A stretch of DNA of 64,000 nucleotides from Granulicella sapmiensis. Its GTDB lineage: Bacteria > Acidobacteriota > Terriglobia > Terriglobales > Acidobacteriaceae. The notes under the pieces are model-generated. The model was not told the DNA's origin. It did no database searches and worked only from the letters and a program-made list of their open reading frames with translations. The position numbers and the translations under genes are program-made. Below are positions 17,876 through 27,010 of the stretch, one piece after another (position 1 is the first letter of the stretch; the number at the start of each line of letters is the position of its first letter). The stretch spans positions 186,001 to 250,000 of the forward strand of contig JAMFSR010000021.1 of the NCBI GenBank assembly GCA_026225395.1, written 5' to 3'.

Positions 17876-17893
17876 GTCAGCGGTAACGCCGCA
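17876..17893. promoter_or_regulatory. LacI-type operator candidate upstream of the Oar-like receptor
   Basis: Contains AGCGGTAACG, matching the right half and centre of the palindrome at 22020 and the site at 29440. The left half (GTC) is degenerate. It lies about 135 bases before the chosen receptor start and 220 bases before the small gene at 18113, so it could serve either direction. Confidence 0.5.
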
Positions 17894-18112
17894 TTCTCGA
17901 TATATTCATGCCGCGTTCATTGACCGATTTTTCACAACCTCCAAACTCACGGTCAGCGCATTTTCATCACCTTGACACCCCTGCCAGCCGGACGATATCG
18001 TTCGACCTTCCGTAACCGCTGACTTTCAGCGTATTTTCAACGAAGCCCGCAGCCGCACCAAACCGTCTACCATCACCCCAGCACCAATGCCTCACCCCAG
18101 GAGCAACCGCCC

Positions 18113-18226
18113 ATGTCCGCAAGAACGAAAAGAGCCACCGGAAAGGCCATCCTCTCCGACAGCCAATTCCTCGTCCCCTTCGTCGTCCTGCTGGCCGGCA
18201 TCGTCCTTCTGGTCGTCCTGAACTAA
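18113..18226 (+). CDS. Small single-span membrane protein ahead of a sugar permease
   Basis: A 37-codon frame with AGGAG nine bases before its ATG, ending in TAA 17 bases before the permease start. The peptide has a basic N-terminus (SARTKRATGKA) and one strong hydrophobic helix, FLVPFVVLLAGIVLLVVLN, reaching its last residue. The size, topology and tight spacing recall small transporter-associated subunits such as KdpF or AcrZ; this is analogy, not homology. It has no recognisable family. The good ribosome binding site and the codon use, which matches the next gene, make it likely to be real. Confidence 0.6.
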   Translation: MSARTKRATGKAILSDSQFLVPFVVLLAGIVLLVVLN

Positions 18227-18243
18227 CGCACATGGAGCAACGC

Positions 18244-19530
18244 ATGGCCACCCTCGCCCCTGTCGGCAAACAAAAAAACCTCTCGCTCCACGCCCTCGGC
18301 GTCATCTGCGGCCTCACCGCCGGCGTCTGGCTCGGAGCCGCCGAAGCTCCCACGAAGCTCGTCAACGCTGGCTTCTCGCCCTTCGCCATCTCTCTCTGCA
18401 TGGTCGCCGGCGTCTTCACCGCCCGCTGGACATTCCCCACCCTACTCAAGGGCACCACCTACGTCTTCGCCGACCTCGCCGACAAGAAGCACCTCATCGT
18501 CTGGGCGCTCCTTGCCGGAGCCCTCTGGGCCGTCGCTAACACACTCACCGTCTTCGCCATCCGCGACGTCGGCCTCGCCGTCGCCTTTCCCATGTGGAAC
18601 GCCAACTCCCTCATCGGTCTCCTTTGGGGCCGCGTCCTCTTCAATGAACTCAAGGGAGCCAGTGCCGGCAACATCACCAAGGTCGTCCTCGGCGGCGTAG
18701 CCATTGTCATCGCCGCCGTCATGCTCGGCTTCAGCACCATCCACGGCGGAGCTATCGGCCAGCACGCCTTCCGCGGCATCATCGCCGCCCTCGGCGCCAG
18801 CCTCATGTGGGGAACTATGTACGTCCCCTACCGCAAGGCCTACCTCAGCGGCATGAACCCGCTCTCCTTCGTCACCGCTTTCACCGTCGGCGAGCTCGGC
18901 ACCGTCCTAGCCCTCACGCTCGCACTCGATGGCGGCATCCACTCTTCCGCCTTCCAGCTACTGCACATGCCCGGCGTACTCTTCTGGCTCTTCCTCGGCG
19001 GCTTCGTCTGGGTCATCGGCGATCTCTTCCAGCAGTTCGCCGCCAAGTATCTCGGCATCGGCCGCGGCATCCCTCTTTCCAACACCAACCAGCTCTGGGG
19101 ACTCGCCTGGGGCGCTCTCGTCTTCGGCGAGCTCGCCACCGCCGACCATCAACACATCCTCCTCGTCCTCGGCGGCTCGCTCTTCATGATCCTCGGTGCT
19201 CTCGCCATCAGCACCGCCGTAGCTTCCGCTAAGGAGCACACCTCCACCAACGAGGCCGTCCTGCGCGAATGCGACCGCTACGGCCTCGACTACAACCGCA
19301 CCATCCTCGCCCAGGCCGGCGACGAGTTCTCTGGCCGCGACGAGAAACGCCGCTGGTGGGACTACGCCATCGTCCTCGCTGCTACCGCTGTCTTTGTCAT
19401 CCTCGGTGTGCGCGCTGTCGTCCCTCCGCTCGCCATGAACCTCCGCTGGGTCGCCATCCTCGGCATCATCCTGGCCGCAAGCCTCGTCGCCGGTGGCTTC
19501 AGCCTCTATCGCCGAACCCGGTTCAGCTAA
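18244..19530 (+). CDS. GRP/RhaT-like sugar permease
   Basis: About 428 residues with ten predicted membrane helices and no signal peptide, in the drug/metabolite superfamily shape. Blocks LTVFAIRDVGLAVAFPMWNANSLIGLLWG and MWGTMYVPYRKAYLSGMNP look like the glucose/rhamnose uptake (GRP, RhaT) group. It probably imports a monosaccharide by proton symport. I chose the second ATG (MATLAPVGK) because GGAG lies six bases upstream of it; the ATG at 18232 adds four residues. It is followed by a LacI regulator, a common pairing for a sugar importer. Codons are almost all C- or G-ending. Confidence 0.75.
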   Translation: MATLAPVGKQKNLSLHALGVICGLTAGVWLGAAEAPTKLVNAGFSPFAISLCMVAGVFTARWTFPTLLKGTTYVFADLADKKHLIVWALLAGALWAVANTLTVFAIRDVGLAVAFPMWNANSLIGLLWGRVLFNELKGASAGNITKVVLGGVAIVIAAVMLGFSTIHGGAIGQHAFRGIIAALGASLMWGTMYVPYRKAYLSGMNPLSFVTAFTVGELGTVLALTLALDGGIHSSAFQLLHMPGVLFWLFLGGFVWVIGDLFQQFAAKYLGIGRGIPLSNTNQLWGLAWGALVFGELATADHQHILLVLGGSLFMILGALAISTAVASAKEHTSTNEAVLRECDRYGLDYNRTILAQAGDEFSGRDEKRRWWDYAIVLAATAVFVILGVRAVVPPLAMNLRWVAILGIILAASLVAGGFSLYRRTRFS

Positions 19531-19623
19531 CCCAGCCCATTAACCAACACAATCGGCGTTCGCGCTAAAGTAGAATAAGCGCAACCCTGAAACTCACCTT
19601 CACTTCGTCCCGTCTGGAGATGT

Positions 19624-20655
19624 ATGGCTGTTCGGCTCAAAGACATCGCACGCGATCTCGGTGTCTCGGTCGTCACCGTCTCCAAGGTCCTTCGCGGCAA
19701 CGCCGACATCGGTGAAGAAACCCGCAAGCGCGTCCTCAAGCGCATGAAGGAGCTGAACTACCAGCCCAACATGATGGCCCGCGGCCTCGCCAGCGGTCGC
19801 ACCTTTACCGTCGGCCTCATCGTCCCCGACCTCGTCCATCCCTTCTTCGCCGAGTTCGCCAAGTCCCTCGGTGGCGTCCTGCGCACCCGCCAAAACGCCC
19901 TGCTCCTCGCCTCCTCGGAAGAAGATCCCGAAGTCGAGCTCCAGGAGATTCGCACCCTCCTTAGCCGCGGCGTCGACGTCCTCATCATCGCCTCCTGCCA
20001 GGCCAACCTCCGCAACTTCTACGAGCTCGGCGACAAGCGCACGCCCTACCTCCTCTTCGATCGCAACTTCCCCCACCTCGCTGCCCACTTCGTCGGCTCC
20101 GACGACGTTCAGGTCGGCGAAATCGCCACCCAGCACCTCATCGATCTCGGTCGCAAGCGCATCGCCCACATCGGCGGCAAAGGCACCAGCCCTGCCTTCG
20201 ACCGTCTCCGCGGCTACCGCAACGCCCTGCACGCCAACAATCTTCCCTCACCCACCAACTACGCCGTGGCCTATGAAAAAACCGAGGAGTCCGGCGACAC
20301 CATCGGCTTCCAGGCCATGCAGCAGCTCCTCCGGCTCTCACCACCGCCTGACGCCGTCTTCTGCTACAACGACCTAACCGCCATTGGCGCCATCGACGCA
20401 ACGCTGCAAGCCGGTCTGCGCGTACCCGAAGACATCGCCTTCATCGGCTGCGGCAACCTCCGCTACGCCAACTACCTCCGCGTCCCCTTGAGCTCCGTCG
20501 ATCACAACACCACCGAACTCGGTCGCCTCGCCGGCGAGTTCGCCCTCGAGCTCTCCACCGACCCCGAGCAATCCCCCAGAAGCATCCTCACCCCATCCCA
20601 CGTAGTAGCCCGCGCCTCCTCCATCGGCACTACGCCGGAAAAGCCCACAAGGTAG
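19624..20655 (+). CDS. LacI-family transcriptional regulator
   Basis: A 343-residue repressor. The N-terminal helix-turn-helix VRLKDIARDLGVSVVTVSKVLRG (3-25) and hinge YQPNMMARGLASGRT (47-61) are followed by a periplasmic-binding-like effector domain (VGLIVPDLVHPFFAEFAKSL to the C-terminus). The effector is likely a sugar or polyol from the pathway encoded nearby. Its ATG follows GGAG at seven bases. The palindromes at 17876, 22020 and 29440 have the shape of LacI operators (TTA-GCGG-TAA) and are plausible targets. Which sugar it senses cannot be read from sequence. Confidence 0.93.
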   Translation: MAVRLKDIARDLGVSVVTVSKVLRGNADIGEETRKRVLKRMKELNYQPNMMARGLASGRTFTVGLIVPDLVHPFFAEFAKSLGGVLRTRQNALLLASSEEDPEVELQEIRTLLSRGVDVLIIASCQANLRNFYELGDKRTPYLLFDRNFPHLAAHFVGSDDVQVGEIATQHLIDLGRKRIAHIGGKGTSPAFDRLRGYRNALHANNLPSPTNYAVAYEKTEESGDTIGFQAMQQLLRLSPPPDAVFCYNDLTAIGAIDATLQAGLRVPEDIAFIGCGNLRYANYLRVPLSSVDHNTTELGRLAGEFALELSTDPEQSPRSILTPSHVVARASSIGTTPEKPTR

Positions 20656-20713
20656 TCCTTCGTCAGCTAGTCATCCCGCGTTCATTTAAGCACTGTCATC
20701 ATCTCTTAGGACT

Positions 20714-20745
20714 TGTCATCCTGAGCGCAGCGAAGGATCTGCTGT
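20714..20745. repeat. Dispersed intergenic repeat of the TCATCCTGAGCG-AGCGAAGGATCT type
   Basis: TGTCATCCTGAGCGCAGCGA followed by AGGATCTGCTG is a short imperfect palindrome well known as an abundant intergenic repeat in many bacteria. A degenerate relative (TGTCATCTCCGGAGGGCATC) sits at about 21860 downstream of the hydrolase. It has no coding role. Confidence 0.6.
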
Positions 20746-20802
20746 TTGCCCGTGTAGCCACCGCTTCCAATGGAGCCACGCCCGCCACACCACAGGAGAG
20801 CC

Positions 20803-21834
20803 ATGCCCCTAACCAAGACCCACCGCCTCCTGCTCACCCTCACCCTCACCACCCTCATCCACGCCCAATCCCCAAAACCCCTTCCACCCCTAATCCTCTC
20901 CACCCAGGGCAGCTTCTTCGTCGGCGGCCACGACATCCACTCCGATGCCCTTTCCACCCTCCCGCGCTATGTCCCTGACGGAACCATCACTGTCGACCAA
21001 ATGTACGTCCATTACCAGATCCCAGCCACGAAGCTCCATCGTTTGCCCATCACCTTCATCCACGGCTGCTGCCTCACCGGCAAAACCTGGGAAACCACTC
21101 CCGACGGTCGCATGGGTTGGGACGAATACTTCCTCCGCCGGGGCTTTCCTGTCTACATCGTCGATCAGGCCGACCGCGGCCGCTCATCGCTGGACCCCTC
21201 TGCCATCAACGCCGTAAAGTCCGGCAAACTCCCAACAATGCAGCTCCCCGATCTCTTCTTCGTAGGCCACGAAGCCGCATGGCAGGTCTTCCGCTTCGGC
21301 CCCGACTACCCCCAACTCTTCCCCGGTCTTCAGTTCCCCATAGAAGCCCAGACCGAGTTTTGGAAGCAGATGGTTCCCGACTGGTCTCCATCCCTCCCCA
21401 ACCCCAACCCCACCATCGCCGACCTCTCCGAACTCGCCATCCGCCTCAACGGCACCATCCTCATCAGCCACTCCCAATCCGGCATCTTTCCCTTCCAGAC
21501 CGCGGCAATCTACACCAAAGGCATCGCCGGCATCATCGCCATTGAACCCGGCTCCTGCCCCGACCCCAAGGCCGACATGAAACCCTTCCTTCACATCCCC
21601 ATTCTCGTCCTCTTCGGCGATAACGTAGAGACCTCTCCGCGCTGGGGTCCACGCCTCAAAGCCTGCCAGGCCTTCATTAAGTTCGCAACTTCCTCAGGCG
21701 TGAAAGCCACTCTCGTCCAGCTTCCCGACGTGGGCATCCACGGCAACAGCCACATGCTCATGCAGGACAAGAACAACCTCCAGGTAGCCGACTGGCTCAT
21801 CCACTGGATCGACCACAACATTCTTCCCAGGTGA
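20803..21834 (+). CDS. Secreted alpha/beta hydrolase
   Basis: A 343-residue protein with a signal peptide (LLLTLTLTTLIHAQ) and the alpha/beta-hydrolase fold: oxyanion region FIHGCCLTGKTWE, VYIVDQADRGRS, nucleophile elbow SHSQSG, then VLFGDNVE for the acid and GIHGNSHM for the catalytic His. The substrate is unknown; a sugar-ester or lactone esterase would fit the catabolic setting. The start at 20803 has AGGAG just upstream; an in-frame ATG at 20770 would add eleven charged residues before the signal. The next 230 bases hold only a degenerate repeat and the operator at 22020. Confidence 0.8.
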   Translation: MPLTKTHRLLLTLTLTTLIHAQSPKPLPPLILSTQGSFFVGGHDIHSDALSTLPRYVPDGTITVDQMYVHYQIPATKLHRLPITFIHGCCLTGKTWETTPDGRMGWDEYFLRRGFPVYIVDQADRGRSSLDPSAINAVKSGKLPTMQLPDLFFVGHEAAWQVFRFGPDYPQLFPGLQFPIEAQTEFWKQMVPDWSPSLPNPNPTIADLSELAIRLNGTILISHSQSGIFPFQTAAIYTKGIAGIIAIEPGSCPDPKADMKPFLHIPILVLFGDNVETSPRWGPRLKACQAFIKFATSSGVKATLVQLPDVGIHGNSHMLMQDKNNLQVADWLIHWIDHNILPR

Positions 21835-22019
21835 CCGCGTCTTTGCTCTTGTTTTTCTCTCTGTCATCTCCGGAGGGCATCTGCTATTCGCCCACTCTGC
21901 CCCGATTTCCGCGCCTCCAGCAGAGCTGAACGCCTCTTACGACACCGCTTAGGTGCGCTCCCCGAAAAATTCACAAAAAGACCTTGCCAAACCTGCCTTT
22001 GCCCTCATATATTGATTCA

Positions 22020-22035
22020 ACGTTAGCGGTAACGT
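22020..22035. promoter_or_regulatory. LacI-type operator upstream of myo-inositol oxygenase
   Basis: ACGTTA-GCGG-TAACGT: two perfect 6-base arms around a GC-rich centre, 31 bases before the MIOX start. The shape (TTAGCG-like half sites) is that of LacI-family operators. Overlap with the promoter region suggests repression. It is the best of three related sites in the window. Confidence 0.65.
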
Positions 22036-22065
22036 AAATATTCGCTTTTCCGGAGGATTCCCACA

Positions 22066-22926
22066 ATGGCAACTCAGGCAACTTTGACCGACGCTCCCTT
22101 GAAAGACATGGACGAGTGGGATGATTTTCTTACCGGCCGCTACCAGGAAGGCAAGAGCGAAGACCAGTTCCGCCAGTACGACGCCACCGCGACTCCCGGC
22201 GTAGCCGAGTTCTATCGCCTCAATCACCAGTTCCAGACCTACGATTACGTCATGGCCAAGGAGAAGGAGTACTTCTCTCTCAACAAGGGCATGAAGAGCA
22301 TCTGGGAAGCCGCCGAGTTCCTCAACACCCTCGTCGATGACAGCGATCCCGACACCGATCTCACCCAGATCGAGCACCTCCTGCAAACCTCGGAAGCCAT
22401 CCGCAAAGACGGCCACCCGCGCTGGTTCGTCCTCACCGGCTTCATCCACGACCTCGGCAAGGTTCTATGCCTCTGGGGCGAACCCCAGTGGGGCGTCGTC
22501 GGCGACACCTTCCCCGTCGGCTGCGCCTACTCCAAAGACATCGTCTTCCCCGAGTACTTCGCCGCTAACCCGGACATGCAGAACCCGCTCTACCAGACCA
22601 AGTACGGCATCTACGAGCCAAACTGCGGCCTCGCCAACGTTCACATGTCCTTCGGCCACGACGGCTACATCGGCGAAGTGATGAAAAACTACATGCCCGA
22701 GCCTTCGCTCTACATGCTTCGCTACCACTCCTTCTACGCCGCCCACCGTCACGGCGCCTACCGCCACCTTATGACCGACCACGACGTCGAAATGCTCGAC
22801 TGGGTCAATAAGTTCAACGTCTACGATCTCTACTCCAAGGGTCACACCAAGCCCAACCTCAAGGAGCTGAAGCCCTACTACGACGACCTCTTCGCCGAGT
22901 TCTTCCCCGAAAAGATCGCCTGGTAA
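22066..22926 (+). CDS. miox: Myo-inositol oxygenase
   Basis: A di-iron enzyme that splits myo-inositol with O2 to D-glucuronate. The 286 residues cover the whole catalytic domain. All six metal ligands known for the family can be placed: His104 ([13 protein letters not shown]), His128 and Asp129 (FIHDLGKVL), His198 (FGHDGYI), His221 (RYHSFYAAH) and Asp254 (YDLYSK). Substrate-contact motifs [14 protein letters not shown] and Lys132 are also present. GGAGG lies ten bases before the ATG. Bacteria mostly oxidise inositol with IolG, so this eukaryote-like route, placed near a LacI regulator and a sugar permease, points to uronate-linked inositol use. Confidence 0.95.
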   Translation: MATQATLTDAPLKDMDEWDDFLTGRYQEGKSEDQFRQYDATATPGVAEFYRLNHQFQTYDYVMAKEKEYFSLNKGMKSIWEAAEFLNTLVDDSDPDTDLTQIEHLLQTSEAIRKDGHPRWFVLTGFIHDLGKVLCLWGEPQWGVVGDTFPVGCAYSKDIVFPEYFAANPDMQNPLYQTKYGIYEPNCGLANVHMSFGHDGYIGEVMKNYMPEPSLYMLRYHSFYAAHRHGAYRHLMTDHDVEMLDWVNKFNVYDLYSKGHTKPNLKELKPYYDDLFAEFFPEKIAW

Positions 22927-22945
22927 TAATCAGCCCGAATCCCCC

Positions 22946-22980
22946 AAAGCCCTGGCCACACAGCGCCAGGGCTTTCTTTC
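22946..22980 (+). terminator. Intrinsic terminator after myo-inositol oxygenase
   Basis: AAAGCCCTGG (22946-22955) pairs perfectly with CCAGGGCTTT (22966-22975) and is followed by CTTTC. It is 20 bases past the stop codon. Confidence 0.85.
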
Positions 22981-23590
22981 TGCCCGAGCAGAAAACTCAC
23001 ATCTCAAAACTGAACAGAGCAATCCGCTCCGGGCCGCCACTATCTCTTCCCAGACAGCCGCTCTGCTTCTCCTCAATCCTCACTCCTCCAACTCTCAACC
23101 CTCTCCAACTCAATCCGCCTAAAATCCTGTCAAGGCCCCAGACCTCTGCAAAACTCACCAAACCCTCATCAACACTGGCGATTTCTCCGCAAAATAGTTG
23201 GCATAGTTACCCCATCCAATTCGCTATTCTATTAACAACACCCAAACCTTCGCACCAAATCCTTCGCGAACTTTGCGGTAAGGCTTTTGCTTTGAGGGCG
23301 CACTAACTCCTTTGATGGCAATATTTTGCAGCTAACTCGTTTAGAAGGCTACACTTACGAGATATCCCTGCCCTGGAGCGCATGATTCTAAACGGGTTAC
23401 CCCCAAGATACCCGCTACATAGGGGGGAGGGGGGTACCACCACGTTGAATGGCTGCATGACTTTTCGGCTTTGGATTATCACGCTGGAAAACATCAGCCA
23501 GCTCCATTACTGGCTGATGCTTTCCAGAGCATTCCCCGTTCCGTACCGTGACCACCGGGCAAAGACCTATCCTTCACCGGGAGGGCGAAG
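22981..23590. other. Intergenic stretch with two structured blocks
   Basis: No convincing gene. GGTTACCCCC (23395-23404) faces GGGGGGTACC (23429-23438), an imperfect hairpin with a G-rich arm. Further on, 23484-23501 and 23510-23527 form an 18-bp stem with a single mismatch and a short loop. The second lies about 65 bases past the stop of the minus-strand receptor and may end its transcript or protect its 3' end, although no T-tract follows. Confidence 0.5.
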
Positions 23591-26500
23591 TTAGAACAGT
23601 ATCTTTAGGGCAAATTGGAAGACTCTCGGTGTGTTAGCTGACGTGATCTTCCCGAAGGTTCCGGTCGACGATACCGTTGCTCCGGGGTTGCTAAAGTTGG
23701 TGTGGTTGAAAAGATTGAAGGACTCCGCGCGAAACTGGCCATGGATACGGCTGGTAGCAAATAGGTCTTTGAATAAAGAAGCATCCACATCGGTATATCT
23801 GGGGCCGCGAAGCATGTTGCGCCGCGTGTCTCCGAAGGTACCGGTAGCCGACTGCACGAATGCCGCTTGGTTGAAGTACTCATTCAGCCGTGAGGAACCG
23901 GCCGGAGGAGTCGGGCTTACATACGGGGTAGCGTAATCGGCATAGTCATTTCCAACTCCCGAGAGGGAACGATCCGTGCCGCTGAGGATCGTAATGGGCA
24001 ACCCAGACTGAGACGCGATGATAGTGTTCGCCTGCCATCCATTGACGAAGGCGGCGACGAATCGATCTACATTGAAGTGCGGCACAAGGTAGTTCACGGA
24101 AGCGTTAAATCGAATTGTTTGATCGAAGTCCGCGGGACCGTATGCGCTGGCCAAATTGTATGGGTTCGGTGGTCCTGTATTGCCTTCCGCCGCGCTGGAA
24201 CTGTTGTCGAAACCCTTGGAATACACAAGGTTCGCCAATACCGTCAGATTTCGAGCGACGCGCCGGGTCGCATTGATTTGTAGCGAGTTGAAGTTTGCGT
24301 ACTCGTAAGACTGAGCGAGTTCAACCGCGCCCAGGCCAGGATAGAGGCGCCGCGAATTCTCGTTGCCCACGGTGTCGCCGGCGTTTGCGGTATAGACGGC
24401 TGGATTGAACTGTCTCGACCCCATGATGTGTACAGCGTGATTCCCTACGTAGCCAACCGATAGAGATATCTGACCGGGAAGCAGTTGTTCAACAGTCAGG
24501 TTGTAGTTCTCCGTATAGGCGACCTTGGAAGCGGGATCCAGGAGACCACCTGACACTGGAAGAATGAAATTGTAGGTGGCAAACTGCGAAGGACTCACCT
24601 GACCGCGTGGGAAAGGATCTCCACCGGTAAAGCCCGTGTAGACGTTATCCCACTGAGGAGGATTGGGAATGTTGAGGTAGAGATCGACAGGCTGCGCTGC
24701 ATCTGTGCGCTGATATAAGAGCCCTTCGGGGAATCCGTAAAAAATACCGAATGCTCCGCGAACAACCGACTTCCCTGTGCCATGTAGGTTATAGGCGAAG
24801 CCAACCCGTGGCCCGAAAGCCGCGAAGTTATCCTTATAGACGGACGCGTGAGAGCCGGGGTCGCCGTTGAACTGCATTCCTACTGGCGCGTTTGGTGCGA
24901 TCGACGATTTGAAACCGGGAGCAAAACCAACGAGCGTGTTGTTTTTGTCGATAGGAGGCAGCCAGGGATCCCAGCGGATACCGGCGTTGATGGTCAGAGC
25001 AGGTGTAGCTTTCCAGTCGTCCTGAATGAAAAGCGATGGCCGCCATTCACGAAGATAAAATTTCCGCCCGTTATCCTGAAAGAACGAAGATTCATACCCA
25101 GTATAGAAATCGGCAAAGGCATTGCCACCTGCGACGCCTGATGGCAGTGTGTACGTAGTAGGAGCACCCGTCCGTGCTCCATTGAACGTGTTATCTCCGG
25201 GCACATAGGAGAAATCAACCGCGTCAATGCGCGTCCGCTCCAAAGTGCCTCCAATAGAAATTGTGTGACCGCCGAGCAGCTTTACGACCTCACCCTTGTA
25301 TTCAAACTCGGTGGAGTCCTGCTTGAGAGCGCCTCCGGAGAACACGTCGACATATCCACTGATGTTGTCGCGGACACCGGGAAAGATCGAAATCAAATTG
25401 GTTCCAAGAGGAACATTCTGACCCAACGATTGCAGTGTCTTCAAACCGGGAGCCTCGGGGATCTGAGTACGAGCAAACCGGGCTGCTGTCGCGTAAAAAG
25501 TTGCGGTAAGAGTATTGCTGAAGACGTGCGTATCGCTGAGAGTGAGCGATTGATTGCGAAATAGATTCGCTGCAAAGAAACCAAGGGGTGCGGTAAAGGC
25601 CCGTTGAAAATTATCCTGGTTGTAAAAATATCGTCCACTCAGATGATCCTTTGAGGTCAGGGCATGATCGAGGCGAACCAGATACTGAGTGCTGTCGATA
25701 TTTGTATTGGTAAGGCTCGTATAGGTGTTCGTTGTTCCATTGGGAGTTCCTGGGGTAGCGGCCAAATAAGCGTTGTAGACATTTTTGGAGAGCGTATCCA
25801 TCGGCGTCGTGATGATGTTTCCGCTGTAAGGAAGTCCCGTCACGGGGTTGAAAATCTGCGTACCCTTTGTGCAGAGTCCGGCCACAAAACCGCCGGTGCA
25901 AAGTGCCGAAAAATCTCCGTTTACATTAGCCGCTGTCGGCAGCACGAGCGTGGCTGGGTTGGGAGAGGAGCGCTGTTGCAGATCTTCCGCAGAGAAGAAG
26001 AAGAAAGTTTTATCGCGGCCGTTATAAAAGTGTGGAACTACGACTGGACCCCCGATCGTTCCACCGAATTGATTCAGTTTGTAGGGTGGATTGATGATGA
26101 CTCCATTCTCTTTCGCCGGAAAATAGTTATAGGCATCCAATACCGTGTTGCGGAAAAACTCGTAGGCCGACCCATGGAGCGAATTTGTTCCCGAACGTGA
26201 CGATAGTTGGATGAGAGCGCCGGCGCCGGCGTACGCAGCGCTGAAGTTTGTCGCTTGAATCGTGAATTCCTGCAGCGCATCTGGACTAGGCAGTATTGGT
26301 GCAGAGTCGAAGAATCGGTCTACATAGAGACCGCCATCAAGTTGATAATTATTTTCCGTGGTGCGCAATCCGTTTACTGAAAGGCCGGTATTGTCCTGTT
26401 GTCCACTTTCAGTTCCAACGCTGGTCAGTTTTGACCCCGCGGTCAATGATGTTAGCTGAAGCGGATTTCGACCATTGAGCGGAAGATCCTGCATTTGTTC

Positions 26501-26929
26501 TTTGTTCACCGTCGTAGAGATTTCCGACGTAGTGGTCTGCACTTCCTGGGAGTCGGTGGTTACTTCTACCGACTCAGTGGCCGTGCCGACGGTCAACTTG
26601 ATATCGAGCCCCACGGTCTGGCCGGTAAGCAACTCTGTGGCAGCCCGCTTCTGAGTTTCGAAACCGGTCTTTGCAATCTGTAGCGTATAAGAACCGATGG
26701 GAAGATCGGGAAAGGCAAACGCGCCAGCGGCGTTCGTCTGTACGACGCGAGAGAACCCTGTCTCTGGATTTGCAATAGTGACCGTGGCAGTTGGAATGGC
26801 CGCACCGGATGCATCGGCCACCGTTCCCGTGATGCTACCGGTCGATTGTGCGTGCAAACCGTTTGTCAGAAGCAATAGCAGGGAGAGAAGAAGAGTAAGA
26901 GGTAAGAATCTGCGGATATTGGAGAACAT
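23591..26929 (-). CDS. TonB-dependent receptor, Oar-like
   Basis: An outer-membrane protein of 1112 residues. The signal peptide (FLPLTLLLSLLLLLTNGLHAQ) is followed by a carboxypeptidase-regulatory domain (GSITGTVADASGAAIPTATV), a plug with MQDLPLNGRNPLQLTSL and LSVNGLRTTENNYQLDGGLY, then SSRSGTNSLHGSAYEFFRN. The barrel ends RVFQFALKILF. AAGGA lies just before the ATG. It is convergent with myo-inositol oxygenase and lies upstream-adjacent to an exported oxidoreductase/isomerase pair on the same strand. It probably imports a carbohydrate; nothing in the sequence names it. Confidence 0.92.
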   Translation of the reverse strand: MFSNIRRFLPLTLLLSLLLLLTNGLHAQSTGSITGTVADASGAAIPTATVTIANPETGFSRVVQTNAAGAFAFPDLPIGSYTLQIAKTGFETQKRAATELLTGQTVGLDIKLTVGTATESVEVTTDSQEVQTTTSEISTTVNKEQMQDLPLNGRNPLQLTSLTAGSKLTSVGTESGQQDNTGLSVNGLRTTENNYQLDGGLYVDRFFDSAPILPSPDALQEFTIQATNFSAAYAGAGALIQLSSRSGTNSLHGSAYEFFRNTVLDAYNYFPAKENGVIINPPYKLNQFGGTIGGPVVVPHFYNGRDKTFFFFSAEDLQQRSSPNPATLVLPTAANVNGDFSALCTGGFVAGLCTKGTQIFNPVTGLPYSGNIITTPMDTLSKNVYNAYLAATPGTPNGTTNTYTSLTNTNIDSTQYLVRLDHALTSKDHLSGRYFYNQDNFQRAFTAPLGFFAANLFRNQSLTLSDTHVFSNTLTATFYATAARFARTQIPEAPGLKTLQSLGQNVPLGTNLISIFPGVRDNISGYVDVFSGGALKQDSTEFEYKGEVVKLLGGHTISIGGTLERTRIDAVDFSYVPGDNTFNGARTGAPTTYTLPSGVAGGNAFADFYTGYESSFFQDNGRKFYLREWRPSLFIQDDWKATPALTINAGIRWDPWLPPIDKNNTLVGFAPGFKSSIAPNAPVGMQFNGDPGSHASVYKDNFAAFGPRVGFAYNLHGTGKSVVRGAFGIFYGFPEGLLYQRTDAAQPVDLYLNIPNPPQWDNVYTGFTGGDPFPRGQVSPSQFATYNFILPVSGGLLDPASKVAYTENYNLTVEQLLPGQISLSVGYVGNHAVHIMGSRQFNPAVYTANAGDTVGNENSRRLYPGLGAVELAQSYEYANFNSLQINATRRVARNLTVLANLVYSKGFDNSSSAAEGNTGPPNPYNLASAYGPADFDQTIRFNASVNYLVPHFNVDRFVAAFVNGWQANTIIASQSGLPITILSGTDRSLSGVGNDYADYATPYVSPTPPAGSSRLNEYFNQAAFVQSATGTFGDTRRNMLRGPRYTDVDASLFKDLFATSRIHGQFRAESFNLFNHTNFSNPGATVSSTGTFGKITSANTPRVFQFALKILF

Positions 26930-27010
26930 AGAATCCTTTCAGAACAAAAGCTTGAAATCAGAAAGCAAATACACGTGTCTTGGCAGCAATCACCGAATGG
27001 CGCGTGGTTG

